From the NCBI GenBank assembly GCA_024653845.1, contig JANLHA010000055.1:1-6235 (forward strand): a stretch of 6,235 bases of DNA, read 5' to 3'. Positions 6,231 to 6,235 of the stretch are shown one piece after another; the stretch's first letter is position 1; each line of letters begins with the position of its first letter. The DNA comes from Candidatus Omnitrophota bacterium (GTDB lineage Bacteria > Omnitrophota > Gorgyraeia > Zapsychrales > JANLHA01). The translations under genes and the position numbers were made by a program. The notes below the pieces were generated by a model, which did no database searches, was not told the origin of the DNA, and was given only the letters and a program-made list of their open reading frames with translations.

Positions 6231-6235
6231 GTACG
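6225..6235. repeat. Right inverted repeat of the Y1 transposase unit (cut by window end)
   Basis: AATTAGGTACG is the perfect reverse complement of 5472-5482 and overlaps the transposase stop codon. The prediction from the left copy is that the sequence continues TGTCCCTGGAATT beyond the window. Confidence 0.6.

Larger units (their letters stand above)
5460..6235 (+). mobile_element. RAYT unit: Y1 transposase gene bracketed by inverted repeats
   Basis: The unit is defined by the inverted repeats at both sides of the Y1 gene and runs off the window end. Between the left repeat and the ATG lie about 90 AT-rich bases with a small TAATTG/CAATTA inverted pair at 5478-5491. No other gene is carried. 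Confidence 0.55.

Overview
This looks like an accessory region from a Gram-negative bacterium. It holds the 3' end of an Rhs/YD-repeat polymorphic toxin locus followed by two mobile-element genes. Gram-negative is inferred from the periplasm- or membrane-directed candidate immunity proteins, one of them a probable lipoprotein. The taxon cannot be named from the sequence; an uncultured environmental lineage is possible but is a guess.

Layout. Bases 2-2209 are the C-terminal part of a large Rhs protein whose start lies upstream of the window. It has about 20 YD repeats, the conserved Rhs core end (RFLQEDPLG, then NPINYFDPYG) and a variable C-terminal tip of about 125 residues. A small membrane-anchored protein (2206-2754) overlaps it by ATGA and is the candidate immunity protein. 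A second, orphan toxin cassette follows: 2810-3661 repeats only the last 110 or so codons of the Rhs core and then carries a different tip of about 149 residues. Two short genes come next, one with a signal peptide (3661-4098) and one probable lipoprotein (4099-4611), overlapping or abutting each other. All toxin and immunity genes are on the + strand and packed like one operon.

Both tips show a His followed much later by Asn-Cys (HEHYFYDDG...NCQSF and GHASM...NCSTTV). This is the order expected of circularly permuted papain/NlpC-P60-like cysteine hydrolases. All three candidate immunity genes have an export or membrane signal, so the inferred site of toxin action is the periplasm, perhaps peptidoglycan or the membrane. 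The Rhs core is relatively GC-rich, while the tips and immunity genes are strikingly AT-rich, as expected for exchangeable cassettes.

The last third is mobile DNA. It holds an IS1595/ISXO2-like DDE transposase on the - strand (4650-5447) and a RAYT/IS200-like Y1 transposase on the + strand (5571-6230). The Y1 gene is bracketed by an 11-base perfect inverted repeat (5472-5482 and 6225-6235) that runs off the window end. The left repeat lies only a few bases from the start of the IS1595-like gene, which has no ATG start, suggesting that one element landed on the edge of the other. No RNA genes, CRISPR arrays or convincing terminators were seen.
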